From Cordylochernes scorpioides (taxonomy: Eukaryota; Arthropoda; Arachnida; Pseudoscorpiones; Chernetidae): 64,000 bases of DNA. Positions within the stretch are counted from its first letter, which is position 1. Each line of letters begins with the position of its first letter. Of this stretch, positions 37,777-50,700 are shown piece by piece. The notes under the pieces were generated by a model. The model was given only the letters and a program-made list of their open reading frames with translations. It searched no databases and had not been told where the DNA came from. The stretch covers positions 40,532,406 to 40,596,405 of the forward strand of contig CP092877.1 of assembly GCA_030710605.1 (NCBI GenBank), in the 5' to 3' direction. The position numbers were made by a program, and so were the translations under genes.

Positions 37777-40700
37777 GTAAGTTTTAATAGGTTTATACTA
37801 TTATTATTACTATTTTACGATGCACTAGCGCGCCATCTGTTATCAAATTATAAAACTATTTAAGAGGCGTAATATTCTTTTTAAAATAAAACAATTTCTA
37901 CTGTCCTTACTGCGATGGAAAAATTAAAGGGAGGGCCTGGCTCATCAGTGGTGAACCCTCCCAGCGGTTTCGCCAGTTTAATCTACCATTAAACTGGCGA
38001 AACCGCTGGGAGGGTTCACCACTGATGAGCCAGGCCCTCCCTTTAATTTTTCCATCGCAGTAAGGACAGTAGAAATTGTTTTATTTTAAAAAGAATATTA
38101 CGCCTCTTAAATAGTTTTATAATTATTACTATTGTTTCATTATTTTCTTTTTATTATTATCCCTAGTAGACGTGGTACAAGCCATACTAATCATGGTGGG
38201 TAGTTAGCAACTCCTTTTACTGTAAGTGCACCACATGTCTACATACATGAAAAGTAGTTCGACTTTGCACTTAAAAATGTACCAGAGCCCCGTTTAATTA
38301 CTTGCACTTGCTGGTGGGGTTGAACTTCTGCAAGAATCGGAGAAATTGGAGCATTTTTCAAAATGGAAAAAGAACACAATGAGGGATTCGATCCCGGGTG
38401 GTAGCGGTCTCTTATTTTATTGATTAGAGTGGCAAAACGCTAAAATATTTATTCATTATTAATTATTTTTTAAAAACACAAAATTCAATACTTTTAATAA
38501 TATTTTATTTGAAATAAATAAGTTTACTAGAGCCGAATGTGAGTCGATTCCTCTCGGGTTCTCCCGAAGTGAATGTTTGCCTAAAGAAGATATTTTTGAC
38601 AAATTCTGATTATTATTAATTTATTATTATATTTGTACGAATAGTATTGGGTCTGTGGGCCCGCGGTATAAACCGTCTGTTTCCGACAGCCATGAACCGG
38701 GATCGAATCCCGCATTGGACACTTTTTTTTATATGTGTGTGAAGAACCTATTCATATTATCCACTATAAATAACATAAGTTAGGTTGTTCTTTTTGAGCG
38801 GTACCTAATAAAGTTATTTTCGAACTGAAACAGATTGATAGTATTGTGATGATAGGATTCCGATAATATTTTATCATCATCATTTTTCGATCGCTTTATT
38901 TAGTTATCGATCAAATATTTAAGCAGGGTTTCCATACTCAATATGTGTTAAACTAGATTGTATCTTGTAGAAAATATAAAGGGAGAGAAGAGAGAGATAT
39001 ATGTAAAGATAACAATTTATTTTTATTTTAAATTTCTCATATGTTTTAATATAACTTTATAATTACAATTATATTCTCACAATGAGTATTTTTTTTTATT
39101 TAAAAATGCTAGCTTCCAAGCGTTATTCGCTCTTCAACGGGCTTACAAAAATATCGACTTAATCCCACTAGAAATATTTAAAAAATATTGTAAATACAAA
39201 TACAAAAATATTTTTGTAAATATTTCTAGTGGGATTAAGTCGATATTTTTGTAAGCCCGTTGAAGAGCGAATAACGCTTGAAAGCTAGCATTTTTAAATA
39301 AAAAAGATACTCATTGTGAGAATATAATTGTAATTATAATACTTTTTCACAATATTTCATCATGAATAGAAATTAATATAACTTTACCTTAATATGTTCT
39401 GAACGTGGCATTTCTTCCTTTTAATTATGCATCTGAATGATGCATTATGTTCATCTTTCTAGAACAGGGGTCGGCAAACTTTTGAGTAGGAAGAGTCAAA
39501 AATTACAATTTACAAAATTTAAAAAATCACACAATAACACAATACTTTCTTTCCAACAATAAATAGTATTCGAATAAATAATATTTACGTATGGAACTAT
39601 ATAAAGAGCCGCAGATTCACATCCAAAGAGTCGCATGTGGCTTGAGAGCCGCAGTTTGCCGAACCCTGTCCTAGTAAAAAAACGTTAATAGTAATGATAA
39701 ATAATGAGTCATACAACACCAGTGTCAGTAAATTCAGAAAAAACTTTCCAGAAATTGGTATTGTGGCTCATTCTTTATCATCACTAGTAAAGTCTTTTCC
39801 TGGATGATAACATAATGCATTGTTCTAATGCATAATTAGAGAGATGCCTCTTTCGGTACATGATTATCATCCTCCCGCAACTATATGTTGTATTTCTACT
39901 GCTGTTTCGGTTCCTGATTACAAAATAACTTTACTAGGTGCCGCTCAAAAAGAGCAACCTAGATTATGATATTGACAACAATGAATAATATACAATACAA
40001 TATAATGCGGATTATGATTGTAGAACGACATTTGACAAATTTACCACAAATATTTTTTTTTTAACGAAAAATCGAAATTTATTTTAAGGAGAAATAACCA
40101 CTATTTCTATCCTTAGGGATGAAGTATGAAAGGATGAATTTTGAAGAGTAATGAGTAATTCCCATCCCTGGACACTTTTATTTTTCCGTTTAAAATTACC
40201 CTTCACAATTCATTCTATTATACTTCATCCCTAAGGATAGAAATAGTCGTTATTTCTCCTTAAAATAAATTACGAGTTTTCGTTCAAAAGAAACATTTGC
40301 GGTAAAATTGTCAAACGTCGTTCCACAACGAATAATATATGTGAAGATCATTCACATATTAAAACAAAGTGTCCAATGCAGGATTCGATCCCGGTTCATG
40401 GCTGTCGGGAATCGAGGGTTTTACTCATTCATCCAACGACTTCTTATTGTATTTTACCACTTAATGATATTTTAAATGTATCTTATTTTTGTGTGACATG
40501 ATGCGGTGGAAATTTAGATTGTTATTCTGATCTAGCGACTAACCATAATTTTAAAATCTGACACCAATTAAAAAATAAATCCTTAAATTAATTGCTAAAT
40601 ATTTTATATATATACAAGTACACAGAGTTAAACCTGTCTATAGCGCCCACTCTAAATATCGCCTTTCTCTCTATAGCGCCCGATTTTAAATACGTAGTAC

Positions 40701-43700
40701 GATGCGATTTACATTAAAAGTGACCTGTCTATAGCACTCCCTCTCTATAGCACCATATTTTGGTGAGCCCCAAGAGGGGGCGCTATAGACAGGTTTAACT
40801 GTGTATTGAAAGTACAGTACATTCAAAAAAATAAAAGTTTGTAGGAGGATGGTATCCTTGTTCTTGTTCCAAAATCACTTTATTAGGTACCGATCAAAAA
40901 GAGCAACCTAGTTTATGATATTTGCAACTTACATACAACAAAATACAGCAGCTACATTATGCAGTCCTCACTTCTTTTTTCTAGATTTAATTCATTTTGT
41001 CTCCTCTCTAATTGTAAATACGCTGCTGTATCACCTCATAAGCATAAATAAATATTTGCAACAATGAATAATATGTCAAGGTTATTCACATATTAAACAA
41101 AATGTTAACGCGGGATTCGATCCCGGTTCATGACTGTCGGGAATCGAGGGTGTTACCCACTCGTCCACCGACTCTGGTTTGTTTTATGTAAATGCGAGTA
41201 TATATTGGTTTGCGACCGCTAAGACGCGGGTTTAAATCCCTTGTTGGGCTCTTTATATATATATTTATAGTATATTTTAAACTGTATAATAATGACACTT
41301 TTAGTATATGTCACATATATTCCAATTAGTTAAAGCCTATACCTTAAAAGATCCTGCTTTTCTTTTGGAATGCACACCGTTTCTGTTTGCAGCCACCCCC
41401 ATATTTTTTATATATGCTATATCTCTATTGATAATACCTGTAAACTCCTATTTGTATGTAACACTAAAAATGTTGACGTCAAAATAAAAATCCAAAGAGC
41501 GGTCAGCTGGGGACAGCTGGGGAGAGAGGAGGAAAATGCCAAAGCCCATGTGGGGCCGGCCCCCAGAGACTCTTTATAGACGACCCCTGAAAACAGGACA
41601 GATTTTGGCAGGGGGTCAGCAGCAGATGGTTCTAGGGTGGTGATCGAGACGGCTGCTGTCTTTCTTTCACACACACACAGTCTCTCCCTCCATGTCTCGG
41701 TGATAAGCATCCAAGTTTGTGTCATGGCCTCTACCTCTGTCCCGTGGGCTGTCCCTGATCACTTTCTGTGCTAACATCTAGCCCTGCCTCTGCTTCTTGT
41801 TGTCCGCGTGTGGGAAGCACATCAACACTCGCCTCACGTACACGACTGCCAGCTTATCCATACGTCGACATTTGCAACAATATTACATAAATATATATAT
41901 TTTTATTTTATTGGATGATATTCTGTTCCAAAATCACTTTATTAGGTACCGCTCAGAAAGAGCAACCCAGTTTATGCTATTTACAATAATGAATAATTTA
42001 TGTGAAGGTTATTCACATATTAAAACAAAATGTCCAATGCGGGAAACGATCCCGGTTCATGACTGTCGAGAATCGAGGGTGTTACCCTCTCGTCAACCGA
42101 CTCTTTGGATGGTATTCATGTAGCAAAAGAGGCACCCTTTAAAAAATATTAAAACTGAATTTTATTTATTACACACAGGTATAAAATGTAATGGGTGGAT
42201 TTTGTCTGAATTTGTCAAAACTGATGCTGCGGATCATTCTTTATCATCACCATTATATTTTGTACAAGAGTGATAAGTTAAATGCTTTTTAAAGGTAGAA
42301 ATGTCTATAATTGATATTTAGATAATATAATCTATCTATATATAAAATTGAATGTCTGTCTGTCTATCTGTCTGTCTGTACTCTATAGATTCAAAAACCA
42401 TACATCCAATCGCCGTGAATTTTTGGGATATTATTAGGTATATCCCCGGGAAGGTTTTTGAAAAATAATTTCTTGAATATCCTTAGAGTTATTTGAAGAT
42501 TTGTAGATTTAACTCGAAAGCAGCGCCCTCATTGCGACGATGTTAACAAGTTTTTTTTATCTATAAGTTTTATTATCACTAAGTTTATTATCTTAAAGAT
42601 TATTTTTCAAAAGTAAGAATTTCTACCTAATAATTTCGCACAAGTCAAAGTCAGTTTTATCATTTATCTACAACATTTATATTGGGAGAATAGATAAAAT
42701 GATGATTTTGTAATGTAGAAAATTAGGAAAGACAAAATTCAGGATGACACGGCAATTTATTTGAGACAAGAATAATGTGACAATTCCAAGGCAAGATACT
42801 ATTCCTTTAACTTCCAATTACCGGGGGAACCAATTAATATTGATTTTATTCAACTTATCGAGTATTTTTCAAGGGACCGGGAAAAAGTTCACTTTATCGA
42901 GAGATTCAAATTTACGAGTTTCAAATTATCAAAATATATCTATTATTCTTTTTTTATAAGTTTATAGAGAATTGTTTTAACAAATGTTCGTTAGACAAAC
43001 CTTTACTCGGGTAAAACCCGGGCGAAGCCGGGTACATCCGCTAGTCTATATATATATATAAAAATGAATGTATGTCTGTCTGTCCTTTATGCCTGACCAA
43101 ACCACTCAATGGAACGCCATGAAACTTTGGGAAAGTTATTTAGTATAGTACTGGGAAGGTTTCTAGCAAATAAAATTTTTGAAATAACTTTTCGCCTAAA
43201 AATAATCAAGATAAATATTCAAATTTATCTGTTATAATTCAACAATCTGCTCTAAATATTATCATGATGATACGTTGATTTTGTAATGTATAAAATTAGG
43301 AAAGACAAAATTCAGGATGACACGGCAACTTATTTGAGACAAGAATAATGATACAATTCCAAGGCAAGATACTATTCCTTTAACTTCCAATTACCGAGGG
43401 AACCAATTAATATTGATTTTATTCAACTTATCGAACATTTTTCAGGGGACCGGGAAAAAATGTTCACTTTATCGAGAGATTCGTTAGACAAACCTTTACT
43501 CGGGTAAAACCCGGGCGAAGCCGGATACATCCGCTAGTTAATTATAAAAAAAAAACACTTTTTAAAAAAAGCTTTTATTTAAAATGCACTAAAAATAACA
43601 AAATAAATATTTCTGAAGTATTGCTTTTTTTTCTGAAGGTATCATTTAACAAATAAAATAATAGACTTAGAAATAAAAGCTGTGGGGGGTGATAATCATT

Positions 43701-44716
43701 TATGCAGCAAATAGGTATAAATTTAATGAAAGGCACAATCTTGCTAATCATTTGCTTCATATAAAATCACATTGATCTCAAATTTATTATTATTGTACCC
43801 CACCGCTTTTATTTCTAAGTCTATTATTTTATTTGTTAAATGGTACCTTCAGAAAAAAAATCAATACTTCAGAAATATTTATTTTGTTATTTTTAGTGCA
43901 TTTTAAATAAAGCTTTTTTTAAAAGTGTTTTTATAATTAATTATTCACGCTATTTTTAGTCGTATATATGCCAGTCCAAAAAAAAAGCCTTATCACTGAG
44001 ACGACGTTGGCCTTAAATAACTGCAAGCCTGCTCGTAGCAGATTGGTCAATTCCTCGTGGGAGGTGGGAAGTGACGCAAGCAAAATCCGTTACTAACAGA
44101 ACTGCGTCTCTTTGATTTTGGGAACCCTAAATTTATTGAATTATATTACAAAGTTAGAGACACCCAGTGGATTATTGTTAGAGGATAATTGATACATATA
44201 AAATTTGAATTATAATTAAACAACTGATTAAATAGTTAAAAGTAACAACATACTAATTGAAAAAGGGGAACTATTTAAAAAGGTGTCGTGATATGTATGG
44301 TGGTATATTGTTACACACACACCTGTATACACCTATCCCCCGATTTACACGGTATATACGTTCCTGAGAAAAACGTGTAAATCGGGGATAGGTGTACACA
44401 GAAATAAAAATAAAATGCATTGACAGGTTAAAATATGTAGTCAGCACATAAGCTCGGGATTCCTCGTGAGATGTGTACACAGCGCATGTGTTTAATCACA
44501 GTAGCATTTAGTATAGTGCGATAAAAACAAAAAAAAAACTTATTTGGAAAACCGTGTAAAAGCGAAAACGTGTAAAGCAAGTACCGTGTAAATCGGGGGA
44601 TAGGTGTATATATAATGAATCAACATATATAGTCCCGACCGTCATGGGTTCTGTCACGGATGCGCGCGCATCATCATTATGATCATTATCATTATCTAAT
44701 GATAATAATAATAATA

Positions 44717-44756
<40 letters not shown>

Positions 44757-47700
44757 TATCCATCCATTATATATATAGTCACGACCGTCATGGGCCGGCC
44801 GGTTCTGTCACGGATGCGCGCGCACAGGGAGGTCACGTGCTCGCCGGCAGCCAACGGGCGCGCGCCGCCGGCATTACGTCATAGATTATAAACACAAGGT
44901 AATACGGCCAAATAAAAAAATAGTGTGTGATAAGGCACAATTTGGATTATCTACTTATATAATTGCCTTATTCTCTCTGTGTGAAGTTCACTGTGTGAAG
45001 TTCACGGATAGATTTTGGTCAGAATGGTTAAAATAAAAAAAGTGTCAAGGGATGGGAATCGAACCCACGACCTTCCGCTTACCGGGCAGATGCCATGACC
45101 ACTAGGCTACCCTGGACATATTTTTCCGTTCACATTTTTATTTTTATATTTTCAAGACACACACAGTTTGGGGCGGGACGTTTCACAAGAGAGACATCCA
45201 CGGCGCCAATTTATAATTGTAACGAATAGTATTTTAATTAAAACATTTTAAATATATATACGCACTCGGGTAAAACCCGGGCGTTGCCCGGGCCATTCGT
45301 CTAGTATAAATATATGCGTGATGATATTGGAATAAGATGACTAAATTATAACAGATAAAATTAATATATTTGTTGGCTTTTCTCATTTATTTGCTTGTAA
45401 TTCCAAGGACGTTTTAGATAGGAATCTGAATATTTGGATTTCTAATTCCTTCCATGTCTTGAACATTTATTGAAAAATTCCTTTCGCAACCTCCAGCATT
45501 TTCCGAGTAGATATAATGCAACACATAATATTAAAAAAGAAATATAGATAATGGTTCATTTCCCGCCTTCCCGACCACCCAGAAGTCTGAAAATTAGTAC
45601 ACTTGCATTGTTAATTGGACTGAGCGAGTATTGTGAGTTTCATTATTCTCTATGGTCTGGAAGCATATTAAAATTAAATCTACAAAATTGGAAAGGAAAT
45701 TTGTCCGTTCTTGGCCAACCTGACAACCCAGAAGTCTGAAAATTGGTCAGCTAGCATTGTCATCAAGTTTGAACATGTGTACCAAATTTCATATTTCTAG
45801 GTGCCCTATAAGTATATTAAAAATTGATTACAAGATTTGGCGACAGACATCCAGACAGACAGACATGGAGGCAAGTTAAATAAGAGCTTTTAAATAAAAA
45901 AGTCGACCAATCTCAATGAAAATGGTACCATTAGAAAGAGCGTAAAAAGTATACCAAGAAAGCTTACCCCAAGAAGGAGAAATCAAGGGAAAATCGTTAA
46001 AAACGAACGGTTTGCGAGATATTGGCAAAACAAAATAAATAAAATTAAATATACAAAATTTGAAAGGAAATTTGGAAATTTGAAAACCCAGAAGTCTGAA
46101 AATTGGTCAGCTAGCATTGTCATCAGGTTTGAACATGTGTACCAAATTTCATATTTCTAGGTGCCCTATAAGTATATTAAAAATTGATTACAAGATTTGG
46201 CGACAGACATCCAGACAGACAGACATGGAGGCAAGTTAAATAAATGCTTTTAAAAAGGCATATAATGGGTTTTTAGGTTTAATAAAAATATATATTTTCC
46301 ACTTTTTCGGTTGTCTGAAAGCTAACCTTTGTCAAGGCATTACAACGTAATATCTTTAAATATATAAAAGCATAGGGCGCCTCTCCCGTCAAAATAAACG
46401 TCAAACTAGATGCCATCTATTGACCTGTTTCCCTGTGCTTTTATAGATCAATTCCCTCCATGCAAAATTTCCACACACACACACACATATTTATAATAAA
46501 AAGGGCACATCCTGTCCGCTCATTTGAGCATTTTAGATAGCAGAGCGCCATCTAGTGGAACAAAAATAAACTAAACGTTTTTTCACATATATATGCGTGC
46601 ATTGTGTGGGTATATATGTGAACATTAAATCATTTTAAAGAAAAGGTTTCCAATGCGGGATTCGAACCCGGGTTAAGTTTGTCGGCAAGAGAGGAAGAAG
46701 AAGAGAGAGAAAAGGTAGGTGGGGTTCCTCCATTATACCACCAAACCTATATGTAATATAGTAGACCAGTACATTCCTGAATTATTTAAACATTGTGGTG
46801 TGCAGATAATCCCTGCAGAACAGCGGCTTACAAAGTTGCATATGAATCCGCCCCCAAAGAGGTATATGCAAATTTTTTGCCAGCTGATTCAAATTTGCCT
46901 CCATAACAACAACCAATATTGAAGAAATCATATTTTCAATATTTGGGAAAGTATAGATTATCGTTCTCGATTTAAGACCTGCCATATTCGAGATCAAACT
47001 CAATATAACATCGATATTATTAAGTTCAGAGTTCTCAAATACAATTTCTATGAGATACATGTAGGACACATGCAGGAAAAAAGTAATAGTACCTTAATGG
47101 TAATATGATATTTATATACAGGAAAAATTATAAAAAGACAAGTTAATAAATAGATTATTCTGGGCAAATTTGAGGAAAAGAAATTTATTAAAGATGGATT
47201 TACTGCGGATCCACCGAAAATGAAGGTAAAAAACAAAAGCTAATCACAATCAATTATTCGAAACTATTATAGACACGTATGATTCTTTTGAAAATAAAAC
47301 AATTTCTACTGCCCTTACTGCAATGGAAAAATTAATGACAGGGCATGGCTCATCAGTGGTGAACCCTCCCAGCGGTTTCGCCAGTTTAATCTACCATACC
47401 GCTGTTATATTGCATTTTTGGAACTTCCTTTTATAGTGATACGGATGCAAGACTCTTGGAATGGGTATTTTAGATGAACTATGAACATTAGCTTTGAGGA
47501 CAGCAGAATTACATATAATTATACATGTAATATATGCTTCGAGCAATCCTTCGTCCGCAAACATCAATTTGTGTATTTAATTGGAACAATTATATTGCCA
47601 CGTAGAAAATTAGGGAAGACAAAAACTTCAGGAGGAGACAACAATTTATTTCAGGGAAGGACAAACTATGAATTGTAAACAAAAGATAAGCCACGAGGGA

Positions 47701-50700
47701 AATTTACAGAGTCGCAAGATATAAACATAAAAATGACCACTCTGTTAATAAAAAATAATAAAATTAATAAATACTATGTTACATAAATAAAATTAATAAA
47801 TACTATGTAACAATATTGTGATGCATTAGCGCGTCATCTGTTATCAAAATTCGAAACTATTATAGCCGCGTATGATTCTTTTAAAATAAAATAATTTCTA
47901 CTGTCCTTACTGCAATGGAAACAATCAATTATAACATATCATTATTATTATAACTCATTTCCTATCAGCAATTTATTATGTTTCTCTTGTAGAAGGACTA
48001 TCATGCCCGAAAGCTTTAGAGATTTGATTTTTTTTTAAGAAACCTATACTTGGAAGACTGATGTTTTCACCTTAAAATTCGCCTTGTATTTATTTTGTTT
48101 TATATAATCTGTAAATATCTTCATGTCCAACAACTACTGTGTTTCCAGCTGCGTGATATCATCACCAAATGTTCGGAAGGCAAAGACACATTCGAGAAGT
48201 TAAAGGACGAGTTTTGTAACAACAGAGCTTCAGCTGCCAAGGTAAACAATTACATGTTTTAGCATAAATCAATAACGCGCCATCTATATATATATAATGA
48301 AAGGATTTAAAATCACGAATGTTTTTTATACAAAATACAAACTTATACTGTCCTTACTGCGATGAGAAAATATATTGGAAGGGCTTGGCTAATCAGTGGT
48401 GAACCCTCTCAGCGGTTTCGCCAATTTAATCCACCAGATCGCTTCTCAGAGCTCTAATACTGTAATACTTCTAACATGAATCATGAAAATTTCTCTTATA
48501 GAATTGTAAATAGTTATAAAACGAAGAGAATTTTTTTTTTTTGCATTTTAATAAAAAAAATTCTCTTGGTTTTATAACTATTTACTGTAATACTTCAGTG
48601 CTGCGTATATAAGCAGAATCGTCCAATACAGTATTAGAGCTCCGAGAAGCGGTCTGGTGGATTAAATTAGCGAAACCGCTGGGAGGGTTCACCATTGATG
48701 AGCCAAGCCCTCCCAATATATTTTCCATCACAGTAAGTACCGTAGAAGTTTGTATTTTGTATAAAAGAAACATTCGTGCTTTTAAATCCTTCCATTTTAT
48801 ATAATTACATGTTTTCTCAATAAATACAAGTATCTATACTTGTATGTGCTTATATAGTAAATAGATGTACAGTTAAACCTGTCTATAGCACCCCCTCTAA
48901 ATAGCGCCTCCCTCTTTATAGCGCCCGATTTTAAATACGTAGTACGATGCGATTTACATTAAAAGTGACCTGTCTATAGTACCCCCTCTCTATAGCACCC
49001 TATTTTGGTGGCTCCCAAGAGGGGGCGCTATAGACAGGTTTAACTGTATATATTATTTTATAAATAGAGGATCCATAAATAAATCTTTAATTAAAAATTC
49101 ATATATTGGATCAAAATATCGTTTATTTTACCAATATTTCAGTTGGCTGAACGCCAACTTTTATCAAGGTATTATAACATATTAATGTGTGTCAACAATA
49201 AATTATGTGGCGCTGAGTTTGTTGTTGACACACATTAATATGTTATAATACCTTGATAAAGGTTGGCGTTCAGCCAACTGAAATATTGGTGAAATAAATG
49301 ATGCTTTGATCCAATATATGTATTTTTATTCAAATATATATACTATTGCTATATAAACAACTATCATTTAAAACGTTAAAAATATTGTAACGGTCATTTG
49401 AAGTGATATTCACTCTTGTGGTTTAGCCATTCAATTAAGCCAATTAATACTTTATCTCCTAACAGAACCCAACATAAACGAAAACGTGAAATATTATAAC
49501 TATGATGATTGATATAACTACGATGCGATTTACATTAAAAGTGACCTGTCTATAGTACCCCCTCTCTATAGCACCCTATTTTGGTGGCTCCCAAGAGGGG
49601 GCGCTATAGACAGGTTTAACTGTATATATTATTTTATAAATAGAGGATCCATAAATAAATCTTTAATTAAAAATTCATATATTGGATCAAAATATCGTTT
49701 ATTTTACCAATATTTCAGTTGGCTGAACGCCAACTTTTATCAAGGTATTATAACATATTAATGTGTGTCAACAATAAATTATGTGGCGCTGAGTTTGTTG
49801 TTGACACACATTAATATGTTATAATACCTTGATAAAGGTTGGCGTTCAGCCAACTGAAATATTGGTGAAATAAATGATGCTTTGATCCAATATATGTATT
49901 TTTATTCAAATATATATACTATTGCTATATAAACAACTATCATTTAAAACGTTAAAAATATTGTAACGGTCATTTGAAGTGATATTCACTCTTGTGGTTT
50001 AGCCATTCAATTAAGCCAATTAATACTTTATCTCCTAACAGAACCCAACATAAACGAAAACGTGAAATATTATAACTATGATGATTGATTTCCTGAGAAC
50101 TACGAACTTATTTGAATAAAGAAATTAAAATCAACAAGTGCATCTAGCTATGGACTTTCTTATTTGCAAAGAATGCATATTCATCCCTGCCTTTACAATT
50201 TAACACAAATTCAATAAGCAATCCAGGGCCAGGTTTCTTTGTTTTGTATTCCTCTAGCTATCAGGCCCAACATGACCTTCAACAGGAGAACTAGAAGTAT
50301 GACTTTCAGCCACCACATTAAACACTGTGTGTATATTGTTGCGCTGGTGACCTGATGTACTGGGATAAAACATCCGAGAAGCTTTTTAACGCTTATTCAC
50401 AAACTAATGGTTTTAGAAAGAACACCTTCTGACTAAAAATTATTGTCTTAAATAATCTTCAAGAACAAAAAGTATGCAAATTCAACAATAGGAAAGTATG
50501 GGAAATAATTATACAAAACTAAATTATGTGAAAATAAATATACATGAAAATTAATAAGAATAAATAAGTTGTGAAAAGTTACCGTTAAGTCCACGAGAAA
50601 AGATGTATTATTATTATTTATTTAAGTAACCCAGGTTCCTGGAGCGTACAGAAGTCGCCAACTACCCGGGATGTCCTTCTGACCTAAGTCTTCTTGGATT

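Noticed and set aside
45044-45118. A functional tRNA-Thr gene
   Set aside because: The loop has C instead of the universal U33 and the acceptor stem has a mismatch; listed as a tRNA-like pseudogene.
49080-49322. Functional hammerhead ribozymes in the TTGGCGTTCAGCCAA foldbacks
   Set aside because: The core reads CTTGATAAAGG and CTGAAATATT; the conserved GA after the variable base and the GAAA step are damaged, so it is at best a relic.
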